Below are positions 14,901-24,888 of a stretch of DNA of 64,000 nt, piece after piece. Location of the stretch: positions 1 through 64,000 of the forward strand of contig QZCP01000147.1 in the NCBI GenBank assembly GCA_003956705.1, given 5' to 3'. Below the pieces are notes generated by a model. The model was not told the DNA's origin. It did no database searches and worked only from the letters and a program-made list of their open reading frames with translations. Position numbers and translations under genes: made by a program. The first letter of the stretch is position 1; every line of letters begins with the position of its first letter. Source of the DNA: Brevipalpus yothersi. Its lineage: Eukaryota > Arthropoda > Arachnida > Trombidiformes > Tenuipalpidae.

Positions 14901-17438
14901 TCTCTCTAGATATGGATCGAAACAGAAACTTAGACGGAAAAGATCATGGTCAAGTAAAAATTGGACTGATCTTCGAACAGTTGGCATTAAGCAGATTGAT
15001 GAAACTTTTAAAAGTGCCTCCAGTCTATTGCAACAGAGTATTCAGATGAGAAAAGAAGTGGAAAAATCGATGCTTGATCTGTGTGACGAGTGTAATCTTC
15101 AGGAGAATGCCAATGTTGCTCAATGTTTGCGAATATTAACACTTAGATTGGCTTCGTCAATCTCGATCAGCTCATTCAATATTGTTTTGAAGGAAAGTGG
15201 GGTAAGTGTTATCATCTAATTAATTGACTCGTGCGATTGATCGACTTCATGGACCATAGATTGCTTCCACTCAAACATATTATAAACTTTGTTCATCTTT
15301 TTATCGACGACATGTAGTTGTGACATAACATAGAATGTCCTCTATCTTAAGGCCAGCATGATTTTTTAGATCATTATTTTGGAACATAATATTGACCCAA
15401 AATGTGTTTTTTTCATTATGAACAGTCTCCTGATTCCAAGTATTGAGACAGAGTAAATATAATGAACAATCTCTTGTAAACATGTATCTCATGTGCGACC
15501 AGTCAGATTGAACTAGGATGTTCGTGTTGAAGTGTGCTTTTCGTGAAGATGAACATTCTCACAGGAAAGGTTGATTTTCTTCTGACATTACATAGAGAAG
15601 TATAAAAAGAGAGAGAGAGAGAGCCAATTGAATTAGGCGTTGATATTGATCACACAAGTGCAATTAACTTGATCGATCGAGAAAGACGGTAGAGCACAAG
15701 AGATTCATCTTCTAGTCAAGGGCGAGACTCTTTTCATGATCATCATGGATAAAAAGAGAGTGGGCCAAAAGAGGTACAGAGAAAGAGAGAGAGAAACTCT
15801 TTTTGGAACAATCATTAGTTGATTCTTGAATCTGATTGATCTCAAAGTTCATAGATTACCGGAAAAGTCTGATAGAAAATGCCAGCACAAAATAAATAAA
15901 TCTTCTGGTCAGATCAATACTCTTCTCTAACAAGTGACTGGATGTGAGAGCTTCTCTTTGGCAATTTGTGGTTGATTTCATGTGATTGATGGGGAGCAGT
16001 TGGATGATTTGTTGCTCGACAAATTGTATGAAATGCATAGACATGATAGAGGAGCCACTTTTGGATATTCCAAAAATATCATACAAATAATTGACATTCC
16101 ATGAATTTTTCAAACTTTTCCCTGATGATGTGAGACCCATTTGAATATTTAATTCAATTTTTTTCTTCCTTCTTCTCATCAGTTACCAATGGTCAGAGTT
16201 GGTGGTGAAATGACACCCAAACTTCAGAAAAGTATACAAGTTTTGGAAAAAGCTCTTTCAGAATTCAAAATTCTACCACCGAATGCTTCATCTCTCCTTG
16301 AGCTGGTGAGTGTTCCGGGTCAAAGCTGTCAAAATTGAAAAGAAAAATCCAATCAGATGGATGAGGGCTTGAGTCAACCCTTATTTCTGGTAGCCTCATG
16401 TCACATCTTTATCAAAGCGAACAAAAGGATCGATAAAAGTTGTAGGAACTATTTCGCAAATTCGGATATCGAGTTTGAAGCTTACTATCAATAGCTCAAT
16501 AACTGATATGTCCTCTTTTAACAGCTGAATGAAAGTTGATTCAGGTTGATTCATCTCAGAAACTTTCTATTGTATAGGATATTTATCGAATGAGGTCGAA
16601 AAATTATTCACTAACAAGTTCAAATTGTTTGGTGATGTTCGATGAACTCCTTGTGATAAAGCTTCTAAATTCGATTTTTTTCTTGTTAGATGGGCGAGAA
16701 TCATGATCAAATAATCAAGTTGGGAATGGATCTCAATCAATTGACGACTGGCGCAGGAATGAAAGGACGAAAAGCTGAAAAAGCCATCGAAAATTTCATG
16801 TGGAATCTCAGTTTGATAAAAACTGAGATGGGGACCTTAGCAGCCGTGAAAGATGATTCAGAATGTTCTCTGAAGCAGGTAAGCATCAGGACAAAATGCA
16901 AGAATTTTGGCACTCACGAAAAATTTCTGAATTCTTAGGGTTAGAATTTTCACAAAATAGCACTCTGGATGTTCATTTATAGAACAGATTCTTGATTGAA
17001 GTCTGATCTTGATCACGTTCTTGCTTCATCTTTCAGGTTGAGCGGTTGACCATTGCTTTGCAAAGGATATTCGAACGAGAAAGACGAGCATCTTTCGAAA
17101 GCAATCAGTCACAGAAAATTCTAGTCCCAGAAGTTATTCAACCATCAACTTTGGAGGTCAAATTACCGCCTGCAACCCCAACTTCTCCTGGTGATGCAAG
17201 GCTTCGAGGAATTCTCAAGAAGCCGGTTAATAGTTCGAATGCGAATAGTCCAACACCTCAGCGGGCGGAAACAGCACAAGATAATCCAAGTAGTTTAACA
17301 CCTTCCCCATCCATGACATCCCCACCCAGTCCAATATCTCCAAATAGTTTGGATCAAAATGGAAATTCACACGATGGACAGAAGAAACCATTGGAATCGA
17401 GTGATTCATCAGATCTCATTCCATCAACAACCGTGTGA
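6085..17438 (+). CDS. PLCL: Inactive phospholipase C-like protein (PRIP/PLCL family), 5'-partial, 12 exons
   Basis: Exons read as 6085-6234, 6464-6670, 6907-7174, 7294-7569, 7889-8092, 9871-10078, 12707-12884, 14108-14837, 14910-15201, 16183-16305, 16690-16878 and 17037-17438. All junctions are GT-AG and in phase, giving about 1,074 residues. Domains in order are PH (exons 1-2, with the family-typical IKDIREVRSGKNTE stretch), EF-hand-like (exons 3-4), PLC X (SHNTYLLEDQLKGP, exons 4-6), PLC Y (DFWNCGCQMVSMNY, exon 8), C2 (same exon, DPYVTVELFG), and a C-terminal helical region with LRTVGIKQIDE and GMKGRKAEKAIENF as in PRIP. A Ser/Pro-rich tail follows. PRIP proteins bind inositol phosphates, phosphatases and GABA-A receptor partners without hydrolysing PIP2. 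By alignment to PLC-delta1 from memory, both catalytic His are kept but the Ca2+ ligand Glu341 is Lys (ARCVKIDVWD) and Lys438 is Asn (ILINGKK). The N-terminal exon was not found. Closest alternative: an active PLC-delta; the PH domain and C-terminus argue against it. Confidence 0.93.
6871..6905 (+). repeat. CT-rich run forming a splice-acceptor polypyrimidine tract
   Basis: An almost pure CT repeat ends at the acceptor (ccatag, exon start 6,907) of PLCL exon 3, so the microsatellite serves as the polypyrimidine tract of that intron. Confidence 0.8.
7702..7758 (+). repeat. (TC)n microsatellite in a PLCL intron
   Basis: About 28 TC units within the intron between 7,569 and 7,889, roughly 130 bases before the acceptor that opens the X-domain exon. 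Confidence 0.95.
10411..10437. repeat. (AG)n microsatellite in a PLCL intron
   Basis: About 13 AG units inside the 2.6 kb intron from 10,079 to 12,706. A short TA/CA-rich stretch follows near 10,807-10,830. Nothing else recognisable was seen in this intron apart from the TC run at 11,872. Confidence 0.9.
11872..11941 (+). repeat. (CT)n microsatellite in a PLCL intron
   Basis: About 35 CT units without interruption, inside the intron between the X- and Y-domain exons. Confidence 0.97.
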
Positions 17439-17628
17439 AGATAAGAGAAGTCTTGAATGTTGCCATACTTTCAACTGAAACATGTTTAACTTATCGTTGA
17501 AGACTTCCATCTGCCATCTTGCAAATATTGTTGATAATATTACTATTTCGTATTGGATAAGTTGTTATTTTTCTATTTCTGCAATAATCACGAGTGGAGT
17601 CAGAATTATTTCTTGAGAATCCAGCTGC

Positions 17629-17634
17629 TTTATT
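17629..17634 (-). terminator. Candidate polyadenylation signal (AATAAA) of RFC3
   Basis: TTTATT on the plus strand reads AATAAA on the RFC3 strand, about 65 bases past the RFC3 stop. It lies in the 260 bp between the convergent PLCL and RFC3 stops. No matching canonical hexamer was noticed for PLCL. Confidence 0.5.
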
Positions 17635-17698
17635 TTCTGCCTTGTTAAAAACACGATTAAAAACACGTTCACACAACTTTGCTTCAGGTTTGATCAAC

Positions 17699-18874
17699 TT
17701 AAATTTCCATGAGATCATCTTCTGATACAATTTCTTCATCAGAATTCTTACAAATGCTCATAAAATGAGTGGCAAATGCTTCAAAATGCGTTATTCGCTT
17801 GCTTCCAATACGCATCTGATATTCGTAATGTGAGGCGAGTTCGAGGAGTTTTGCTTTCATGGCTAAAGAGCAAGAACCGATGAGAGTTCTGATGACAGTC
17901 TTGAAAATTAATTCAGGAGGAATCAGATGAGTTTCTAGCTCATAAAAATCATCACGAATATCCTTAATTTTTTCAATGGTGGGATGCTCACTCATTTTCT
18001 TGGCTATTTTCTGTATGCATACCACGTGAGACGGTTTGATGGTATCTTTCGCTCCATTTATATTCATAGTTTCCATCATCAAAATAGCTCTCCGAAGATT
18101 TCTTCCTGATTCTTCCGCAATTTTCTTTGTTAAATCATGATCGATGGAGAAATTTTCTTTCTTTGCTATGTGAGCCAAAATTCCTGTAATCCTTTCAACC
18201 GATGGTGCAGCTACACGCAACAGAAGACATCTACTCTTGATCGGTGGTAATATGGTTGAACTGGTATCAGCACACATTATCAGCCGCAAAGTTGAGACAT
18301 ACTTTTCCATAGTTCGGCGAAGAGAATGTTGAGCATCGCGACTCAATCTATGAGCTTCAGAAACAACCACAACTTTAAATGGCACAGTACTGACCAAACC
18401 TCCACTTTGGGCAATACTTTTCATCACATCTTGTATCACAAGTCTATCATAGATTCCTAGATCACTTGGATTAACTTCCACATGATAGTTACTGGTGATC
18501 AAATTTAATTCCAACTTTCTCTTCGATGGTGTCTCAACTATGGAGTGTTGAATGTGTGTTTTGTCCACGCTGTTACCAAACAATTCTCTCAATATACATT
18601 GTATCCGAGTTCTTTTACCAGAGCCAGGAGCTCCATAAACAAGAAGATGGGGAAAATCATTTCCTTTAATCTTGATAATGAAATTAAAAGAGTAAGTTAT
18701 AAGTTCTAAGCAGTGTTATGAGTTTATATATATTTTTTAATCCATTTATTCATCAACCTATCCAAGCACAAAGCTTTTTACACTTACCATTTGCCTTATG
18801 TAGTCAGCCTGATCTTTATCATAATCTAGCTTACTGAGACTATTCGGACGATACTTATCACACCACAATGCCAT
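17699..18874 (-). CDS. RFC3: Replication factor C subunit 3 (clamp loader AAA+ ATPase)
   Basis: Two exons, 18788-18874 and 17699-18670, are joined in phase 0 and give 352 residues; human RFC3 has 356. The start matches the family opening (MALWCDKYRPNSLSKLDY). Walker A is GAPGSGKRT near residue 44. The ESEI/DED-type Walker B is replaced by VVVSEAHRLS, as expected for this subunit (human TEVDKL). The RFC-box regions NYHVEVNPSD, DAQHSLRRTMEKY (SRC neighbourhood) and IKSRCLLLRV follow. The C-terminal collar helices end in FEAFATHFMSICK. RFC3 is a core subunit of the RFC1-5 complex, and probably of alternative loaders, that opens PCNA at primer-template junctions in the nucleus. The 117 bp intron and GT-AG borders are clear. 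It converges on PLCL. An E2F-like site upstream suits S-phase expression. Confidence 0.96.
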
Positions 18875-18993
18875 GTTTAATTGTGAATACTATTCGACTT
18901 CAGGAAACAAACTTTAGTCAAAAAAATTGATCAAACTTTGAATCATCAAAGTGACAAAAGTTTTGTCACAAAACCAATCCACTTGTGTTGAGC

Positions 18994-19009
18994 CTTTTTT
19001 GGCGCCTTT
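18994..19009 (-). promoter_or_regulatory. E2F-like site upstream of RFC3
   Basis: TTTTTTGGCGCC followed by a T-run sits about 125 bases upstream of the RFC3 start codon. It matches the classical E2F consensus TTTSGCGC, and replication-factor genes are known E2F targets in animals. A second GC-rich element, GCCGCGAGATTTGAAA, is near 19,029. The call rests on the motif and gene context only. Confidence 0.5.
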
Positions 19010-19619
19010 TTTTGTACTCTTTTTCGAGTGCCGCGAGATTTGAAATGTCTAACTAACTAGGAGCAAACATTCAAATGTCAAGAAGATTGAGGATAAGTTT
19101 CACAGAACGACGAATAAATATTTACAGCAATAATAATAATAATAATGTACGATCATTGAATTTTATTGATTGTCATTCTCTATTCTCTATCCCTCATTGA
19201 AAAACTTTTTTCTCTCTAATTGGCCCATTTATTTAAGTTAACCTTCCCTAGAACAGCAGCCAAATGATATGTTGAACGGGATATAAGAACATATAAGAAC
19301 TGAAGATGTATGGAGGGAACCGTTTTCGCATGGCCTCAACTCAACGTCGATTCAAATTTATTGATTGACCATTAGGGCTTACTTACGGAGTATTTTTTCA
19401 ATTAGTTTCACATGTTTTAAGTCAGTTTGAAACTGATCAATCTGGCCCACAATTACAGTCTTTGTCTGTAATTCAAAGAATCTATGTTAATTAAATACCC
19501 GTTTCTTTGTCCATCACCTTTTTTTTCTTACGTTTTGCCAGAGTTACATTTGAGAACAGTTAGTTTATAAAAAGAATTGCAGCCAACAATTTGTTGAATA
19601 CCCAATAATTTCCTTCAGA

Positions 19620-19949
19620 ATGGATGCGTTATCACCTGAAAAGAGTGAAAGCGGTGTTTATCCCATCAATGTGAGTAAGATGGCCATAATGTATCAAATG
19701 TGTTAATTGTTTGTCTTTTTTAGTCCAACGAGGAAGTTCTATTAACTTTTTCATTAGGTGAGTGCGAGTACTACCTTCTGTACCTTCTGTACAGTTCTAC
19801 ATCTTCTTCTGGAAAAAGGTCATTACGATTTGTTGAAGGAATTCTTTGGGATGCCACTTAGAGGAATGCGAGCTATCATGTACATGAAGAAATATCCAGA
19901 TGATATTGAAAATTTCAAAAAGTTGCTACCACCAACCAAAACTGTGTGA
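19620..19949 (+). CDS. Small unknown protein, about 80 residues, three short exons
   Basis: Proposed exons are 19620-19670, 19724-19757 and 19795-19949. The first encodes MDALSPEKSESGVYPIN and ends at a clean gtgagt donor. The second opens SNEEVLLTFSL. The third encodes LHLLLEKGHYDLLKEFFG and a Lys/Pro-rich end (FKKLLPPTKTV, stop TGA). The second intron would be only 37 bases (gtgagt...gtacag). Without splicing it the frame reads a poor Tyr/Leu/Ser-rich segment and then stops, which favours splicing. I do not recognise the family: no signal peptide, no membrane segment, and a basic C-terminal third. It faces RFC3 head-to-head across about 745 bp and may share its promoter region. It could instead be a fragment of a longer gene. 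Confidence 0.4.
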
Positions 19950-20540
19950 GAACTTCTTTTGATGAAGCCAAGAAAGGAGATTTTTGATATTTTCGAGAAA
20001 ATCTTCCCGCATATTCCACAGAATGGAGTGCCGACCTACTATCATTTATCGCTTGTTAAGGACCTTCACATTTGATGCGTCTTATGTAAGACCTCAAAAT
20101 CAAAATTATCAGTTTGTTCATCGATCTATATACTCGAAGCCACACTTATCTTGATATTAACTCGATCAATTGATATAGGGAAAGTTATACCAGCTCACAA
20201 AAAAACTTCTTACAGAAAAAGTGCAGATTTTTGTTTGATTTTTTCTCGGTGATTTATCCATCGATATAAATTAAATTCCTTCAAGAACCGCGATAATCAA
20301 ACAAAGGAGTAGATCTCATCGATTTGACAATCAGAATTCAGGGAGGAAAGTAGTTGGTGTTAGATCATGGGTGATTTTAGTCAGATTTGACTTGTTTCAT
20401 AAGAACTGAAATTATTTACTTAATATTTAGATAGTTCTTGGAATGATGATTTAAGATATCATCTTTTTAACAGGAAATTTTTTTCAACCATTCCTCTTCG
20501 AACGTGCAGTATTGCCGCTCATCTCTAGTGAAATGGAGAT
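19950..20540. other. Spacer with a relic of family-E gene upstream sequence
   Basis: No gene seen. From about 20,288 it carries CCGCGATAATCAA followed by spacer text (gtgttagatcatgg) related to the regions around 42,400-42,500 and 47,880. It therefore looks like the left edge of the F-box array's spacer repeats. Confidence 0.5.
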
Positions 20541-21640
20541 GGAATTTTCGAATAGGCTTGTTCCATCTGTCCCGACGTAACACCGAGATATGCGAGTTGA
20601 TATGTGTTTCTGGTATGAGTTCCTTAGATCTTCCATCGATGAGTCCTTTCAATTTCGGATGTATACATCGATTTCAAAAATAGATTTGAAATGAGATTTG
20701 ATCCACTTTGGCTGATAACTTTACTTGACTTCAGCCACCGCTTGGAAAACTTGAGGCGATGAATCAATGGATAACTCATATAAAATCTACACAAAAAGAT
20801 GTTTCAAACAGTTGAGGATTTTACCATGAGATGAATTACTCAAGTCTCAACTCTGTATCAACAGCGAATTTTTTTCTCCGAAAGTCACTTTTTTGGAAAA
20901 ATATCTTGAAGAGCAACAGCGGGTATCGGTATGAAATTTTCTCCATTTCCTTAAGTAATTAATCGGATTCCAATGATTTGGGGTTCTCATGGGTCTCATT
21001 GTGGGCATTGTAGTACTTTTCATGGCAAATGTTCCAATGTTTTACCAACACTTTAATATTTTCATTATTTAATCATGAGTTGAGGATTGAGAAGCTCTTT
21101 ACACTTGAGAAAAAAGGCTGTAAAGATAGTCTGCGGCTAATCAGAATCACATCAATAAGCGTTGAGGAAACTCAATTTTGAACATCTCGTTAGAACTTGC
21201 CTGGTTTCGCCATCCTTAATGCTTTTAGATTTAGCTTGTTCAAAAATTCGTGGCGTAATCATTAGTTAGGTTTTGAATCACATAGCGTTCCAACGACGAT
21301 GGATTGTCTACAACTTTCCCTGAGGAAAATCATGTATCATCACCATAGTGGTCTTTTATCTGCCAGTATCTTTCTTAGGAATTCGAACGGAGCAACGAAA
21401 TTCTGGAGTAGTTTCTCTCCATTTTTCAGATCACTCAAATCTCTGAGGGAGGAGAATAATTTTTATATGGACACATTGGTTGAGTGTCTTCAACGAAGAA
21501 TAGCTCAAAGAGAAGCTACTCTTTGTATTCAGCTGATTAACTTGTTCATATGAACATGTTTTTTGACAATGGCGCAATCTGGAGAAGAGCTACTAATTCT
21601 ATCTAAGGCTGGTGTGCTCGCCGGCTTATGAATAATCATA
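20540..21640. repeat. Array spacer block, also present at 59,290-60,130
   Basis: The block resembles 59,290-60,130 along its length (for example gttccatctgtc, gatgagtcctttcaatttcg, gacaatggcgcaatctggag). Its first part also resembles 23,600-23,900, 39,060-39,300 and 48,050-48,200, which follow other family members. It contains a minus-strand LRR relic (next entry) and a short repeated segment at 21,300-21,550 of unknown origin that has drifted out of frame between the two copies. Confidence 0.7.
21062..21260 (-). pseudogene. Relic of a last LRR exon (family-E/F type)
   Basis: On the minus strand this matches the last coding exon of copies E and F: the stretches reading CPKL..LNV and LLNPRL are recognisable (plus-strand gagttgaggattgagaagctcttt, compare 40,034 and 43,134). 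It has stops and indels and no flanking exons. The same relic occurs at 59,577-59,760. Confidence 0.6.
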
Positions 21641-22208
21641 TTTTTTATTAATTGTTTAATTGATGAAACAAATAAGTTGTTGAGTAGATGTAAATGTGAA
21701 CCATATGAGCTCAATGAATCTAACAAAAGTGACTGAAAAAGTCAATCTTGACTGAAGAAGTCAGTGGGACTGTGAAGTCTGTGTTGACTGCAATAGTGAC
21801 CTTGTTTTCTAGGGTAAAGTTGAAGCCAAGAATTTCATGTTTTCCCCTCATTTACCCTAAACTAACTGAATGGGATCCCCAAAGCTATAGTGCGACAGAA
21901 GGCTAATGCCATATGGTCAACTACAGATTAGATGTCTGTAGATGCCACTTTGTCCCGTGTCTTCACCCCTTTCTAACATTCCTTTTTCCATCCCCATCTC
22001 TCTCTTTCGTTGACTATCTCTTGTATATTTTCCACAGATAAAAGTATTCATCAAACTGAATTATCAGAGCATGTTGAGCATATGACATTTTCACAACATT
22101 GCAGCTCTTGACATTCAACTACTGTGTGGTTATTATTCAATTTTTCTTTCTTCAGTGAGTTAATCATCGGCACCCGAAATTTTCTTATTCAACAAGCTAG
22201 ACAAGCGG
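21641..22208 (+). repeat. Upstream block of copy A, shared with copy D (34,815-35,441)
   Basis: Nearly collinear with the DNA upstream of copy D, from the gacaatggcgcaatctggag segment through repeated gtgactgaa-type text to the exon 1 region. It presumably held the promoter of A. The GCGCGCGATAATC motif of the minus-strand copies is not present. Confidence 0.7.
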
Positions 22209-23043
22209 ATAGAAGCAAACGAGTTGGTCACTGATTTGGAGATGCCATTGTCATCAATGGTAGTTTCTTCTCAACCTGAGATTAATGAGTTACTTGTAGA
22301 GGATCTTGGAGATTGTGTAAGTTAAAACAAACTTGTAAACTCTTATATATCATTTTAAATTGATCAGCATCATAGCTACTACACTACCTGTTTGCGTGAA
22401 TTCTTTGATCAAAATTTTGGACCAGTTAGCCACTTCAATATTGTTAAGTACGATGGAAATAGGATTTCGAAAGGGTATGGTATCAGAGACTATATTCTCT
22501 CCCTTTCATTTCTTGATGTGAGTCTCTAATTATTTTTCCTTAGCAGGTATGTGACTTTCAAGCACCCAAGTGATGGACAGAAAGCATTGAGCGCATCAGA
22601 GGAACAGTTAACTGTTGATAGGGTATTCCCGGATTTGAAAGCCATGAAAAAATGTGAAGTTCCTGATGATACACAGCAAATATTTTCTAAACTCTTCTTT
22701 TCACAGGATACTCGAAGTTTCTCCTGCCCGAGAATCATTGCGATCAATTGTTCGCAGTTTTTTACAAGCTCACGTAGAGAGTCAAGTTAAACACGTGAGG
22801 GAATGCAAAGATTTTGTTTCGAAAACGATTTCTGGCGAGGACATGAGAAATTTTTTAGCCAAAAAACGAGAGCCTGATTTCGTTGGCATTGAAAGCTTAC
22901 CCGAAGAAATTACCCGAATCATTTTCGAAAAATTGGAGCATCAAAGCTATTGGCTTCCCGGAGAAAATAATTTTGATAATTTTAAAACTCTGTATGAAGA
23001 AACTGATTGGGCTGAGAAGGAATACCATCATCCAATATATTGA
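22209..23043 (+). pseudogene. Copy A: RRM-F-box-LRR gene, 5' part only, disabled
   Basis: Exons by comparison with copy D: 22209-22316, 22368-22474, 22547 to about 22640, and 22707-23043. The RRM is readable (RNP2 LLVEDL, FGPVSHFNIVKYDG, then KGYVTF) and so is the F-box (LPEEITRIIFEKLEHQSYW). Lesions: the start codon used by copy D is ATA here; RNP1 has lost two residues (GF) by a 6-base deletion; the exon 3/4 junction is out of phase relative to D; and the F-box exon is fused after TDWA to sequence matching 38,466 onward, giving an early stop and removing all LRRs. A downstream in-frame ATG (22,242) could still start a short RRM-only product. The call as a pseudogene is an inference from these lesions together. 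Confidence 0.75.
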
Positions 23044-24480
23044 TCCAAGATATTCATCGCAGCATTGTAGTTGTGATAATGATAACTGAGACGCAGAGGG
23101 ATTCTATTTGAAGTCTTTTATCCGATTCATACACTTCACCAACTTTAAAACCAACGAAATACTCCAATTAGCCCGTATTCACAAACTTTGACCAACATTT
23201 ATTTGCAATCTTGGAGGAATATTCACAGCTAAGAGAATTGGAAGTCATTCTACCAGCTTCTAAATGCAGCTAGATGAATTGAAAGCCCAGATTATCCCTG
23301 AGCCTTTTGATGATTGATAATCTTGAAAGTACAGACTAGCATATGATTCAAATAGCATATCCTGGACTACAACTCGATCCTTCCACACGAATTAGTTTGA
23401 CCGATTTCATGGTCTGAACAAGAAATTTAGTGTTATATCATGGACGATTTCTCAATCGGGATTGACTCTAGTCACAGGATCTAAAATCGTTCTCAATGAA
23501 TGTTCAAAATGATTAGAATGGAGTGGCCAATACCGTTTCCCGTTGTAAGAATAGTCCTCTTCCAATTGATTGTTCTTTTGAGAACGAGCCATCGCTATCT
23601 CAACTCATATTCGGTGAAATCAAAATGAAATTTTCAAGCAAGGTTGTTTTTCCTGCTACAAAGCGACAGCGAGAAAAGAGAGTAACTTTGTTTCTCTGAA
23701 AAGACTTCTATTAATCCTCTTCCAATGAGTCCCTTCAATCTTGAATGCATTCATAGATTTTAAATTCTAAGCTTCGAGATGAGATTTGTCACACCTTGGC
23801 TGATAATTTGAGACTTCAGCTGTGGCTGAGAAGCCACTAGGTGATGGATCGATGGACAATACAAATCTCTAGCAATTTGCGCTGAGCGGAGTTTCATTCG
23901 AACAATTGAGAGTTCTGCCCTGAGATGATTTCTCAAGCCTCAACTTTGTACCAACTTTATATATTCTTTCAAAAACCTACTTATTTGGAGAAAACACCCG
24001 AAACAGGTCACAAAAATGAGTTTCGGTTGGAAATTTTTCCCATTCCTTCAATTAAGTCACTGAATTGAAATGACTCAGGTTTATAAATTTCACAAGATTC
24101 ATTAGTAATATAATTAGTAATATCACCGAAACAGCGCTGAATAATGGTGAAAAAGCTTCCTCATGAAAGTCTATCGGAAGTCTTCATCTTTACTTCCTGC
24201 TCTACAAGATGGAAAATCTGCAGTGGAACATGGTAAACGTCAGAAATTTTCGATACAATAGAATAGATAGACCTCAAGGAAGTGCGGGATCATAGACCAT
24301 CAATGAGATCTGGCCACGTTTATTGGTAGAAAATGAAGATTTCATCATATTCATCTCGATGACAGTTGAAGTGACAAATTGATCTGAATATGAGAATGAC
24401 TTGGTCGAATAGTAGAAGATCATCATATGGAATCAAATAGAAATCTTAGATCACAGTAATGAGAACCTAATGAACTATTA
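23029..24480. repeat. 1.45 kb spacer duplication (partner 38,466-39,960)
   Basis: The block opens with an F-box second-exon relic (ataccatcatccaatatattg), runs through shared non-coding spacer, and ends in a minus-strand relic of the last exon of copy E (24,370-24,480, compare 39,870-39,955). Similarity stops abruptly at about 24,480, where sequence related to 44,085 begins. No intact gene was seen. Confidence 0.8.
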
Positions 24481-24489
24481 TTGTCATAA

Positions 24490-24888
24490 CGACAAGCATG
24501 ATAACCTTCAAAGAAAATTGAAAAGGTCCATCCACGATACATCTAGAGATCCATTTTTCTATCCCGTCAGGAGGGGGCATATAGCTGATAGGCAGTTAAC
24601 CCTAACTGAGTTTAACCATCTTGCTAGTGCACAGTGTGTTCGAATCGAACGAAAGCCATTGTTCCGATTAGTCCGTCCAATAATCACCCGAGCTGTTCAT
24701 CGCCCTGTGCTGGTGCAAGCCGCACTCGAACTGGATACATAACTCCGCTCCACTATTTACAAATTACAAAATTTCAAATTGACCAATTCACTATACAATC
24801 TGCCCGTTAAAGCACCAAGAAGGCCCGTTCAACCTTCGTCCAACACAGTTTGATGTTTAACATGTCAACAATCAACAGCAATCAACGA
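24490..24888. repeat. 3' flank shared by copies B and G
   Basis: Matches 44,095-44,518 (tccatccacgatacatc, tgctggt[gc]caagccgcact, ttaaagcaccaagaag). An 90-codon plus-strand open frame here is broken in the other copy, so I do not treat it as a gene. Confidence 0.75.

Noticed and set aside
20467..21726. A functional gene between the small ORF and copy A
   Set aside because: All open frames here are short, differ in frame from the duplicate at 59,290-60,130, and overlap spacer or LRR relics.
24470..24742. 90-codon plus-strand frame
   Set aside because: It crosses a spacer breakpoint and is broken in the duplicate at 44,095.
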